Shown: piece by piece, positions 63,542 to 64,000 of the stretch | Numbering within the stretch: position 1 is the first letter of the stretch | Layout: the number at the start of each line of letters is the position of its first letter | Source of the DNA: Acanthosepion lycidas | Taxonomy: Eukaryota > Mollusca > Cephalopoda > Sepiida > Sepiidae | DNA length: 64,000 nucleotides | NCBI GenBank assembly: GCA_963932145.1 | Contig: OZ010600.1 | Coordinates: 55,530,220-55,594,219, forward strand | Direction of reading: 5' to 3' | Notes under the pieces: generated by a model | Told to the model about the DNA's origin: nothing | The model's input: the letters and a program-made list of their open reading frames with translations, nothing else | The model's database searches: none | Made by a program: the position numbers and the translations under genes

Positions 63542-63544
63542 ATA

Positions 63545-63838
63545 TATAGAAAATAGGAAAGAACTCGTTAGGTAAATAATCCAAAGTTCTTTAGTATTTT
63601 TGTTATTATTTTTAAAAAACAGTGCTCGATACAAAAATAGAGCCTAATTATAATTATTTATTTAAAAATATGATTCCATCGCTACATAAGAGTTCTCATG
63701 TTTCAAAACAAGAGCCGAAAACTTCAATATAATTATTTGAATTAAAGTGAATTAAAGTACCAAGCTCTGTTCCATCTTCAAGCGAAAGTTTTTTGAATAA
63801 CTAATTCTTAAAATTTACGCGTTTTTATAAGCATATTC

Positions 63839-63840
<2 letters not shown>
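63545..63840. repeat. Dispersed repeat family R1, copy 2
   Basis: It aligns through its length with 1,523-1,835 in the same orientation, with shared GGAAAGAAC, TAATCCAAAGTTCTTTAGTA, GCTACATAAGAGTTCTCATG and CTTCAAGCGAAAG, and is preceded by the same TA/GT microsatellite type. Confidence 0.88.
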
Positions 63841-63885
<45 letters not shown>

Positions 63886-64000
63886 CAATTTTTATAGCTA
63901 AAAAACTCCTTTACGTACATTGCTTTCAACGCTACGATATGGTGCCTTTCAGCAAGACCCTCGCTTCCCGCGTCCATGTTTTCGAGTACTGCGCTCTCAG
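63839..64000. repeat. TA microsatellite and unidentified end of window
   Basis: TA tract at 63,839-63,884. The last 116 bp include a GC-richer stretch (GACCCTCGCTTCCCGCGTCC) that I could not identify; the window ends inside it. Confidence 0.8.

Overview
The window looks like intergenic, repeat-dominated DNA from a cephalopod mollusc, most likely an octopus or a close relative. This placement is an inference from remembered families: the dispersed repeats (for example the body carrying GGCCGGATCGTACAACAGCC and the element carrying GGGGTATACCGGGTACATGC), abundant TA microsatellites, tRNA-headed SINE-like elements and several decayed non-LTR retrotransposons are all familiar from that group. I see no intact host protein-coding gene, rRNA or functional tRNA. 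Every recognisable coding stretch is a broken transposon gene.

Layout. Positions 1-6,660 are a graveyard of mobile elements: a mariner transposase pseudogene (1-863) containing a perfect 36-bp-arm palindrome, three separate non-LTR reverse transcriptase remnants (2,188-2,970 plus; 3,318-4,325 minus; 5,592-5,990 minus), a mariner-type MITE nested in the second of these (3,573-3,674), and a Penelope-like RT remnant (6,340-6,659 minus). The Penelope remnant runs directly into a 1.4-kb (TA)nGCA array (6,658-8,085) and a 200-bp run of N (8,086-8,285).

From 8,286 to about 55,991 the window is one head-to-tail satellite array with a 77-bp monomer (about 615 copies by length). It has several higher-order structures. 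A block of about 2.6 kb is repeated at the left. A long central zone has higher-order units of 45, 37, 37, 36, 39, 38 and 14 monomers, measured between copies of one marker monomer. A zone near 42-46 kb has marker spacings of 12, 18 and 9 monomers. A 3,512-bp tandem duplication lies at the right. That duplication carries a 167-bp non-satellite insert whose third copy lies just outside the array in the right flank (56,125-56,291), so flank sequence appears to have been drawn into the array, or the reverse.

Positions 56,000-64,000 return to dispersed repeats: a foldback repeat, two SINE-like elements with tRNA-like heads on the minus strand, a minus-strand LINE fragment with a CCHC knuckle and a possible restriction-like endonuclease, a 33-bp minisatellite apparently grown from a SINE body, another retroelement C-terminal fragment, and a zero-spacer 140-bp perfect palindrome. 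No genes cooperate here; the biology on show is satellite amplification and transposon decay.
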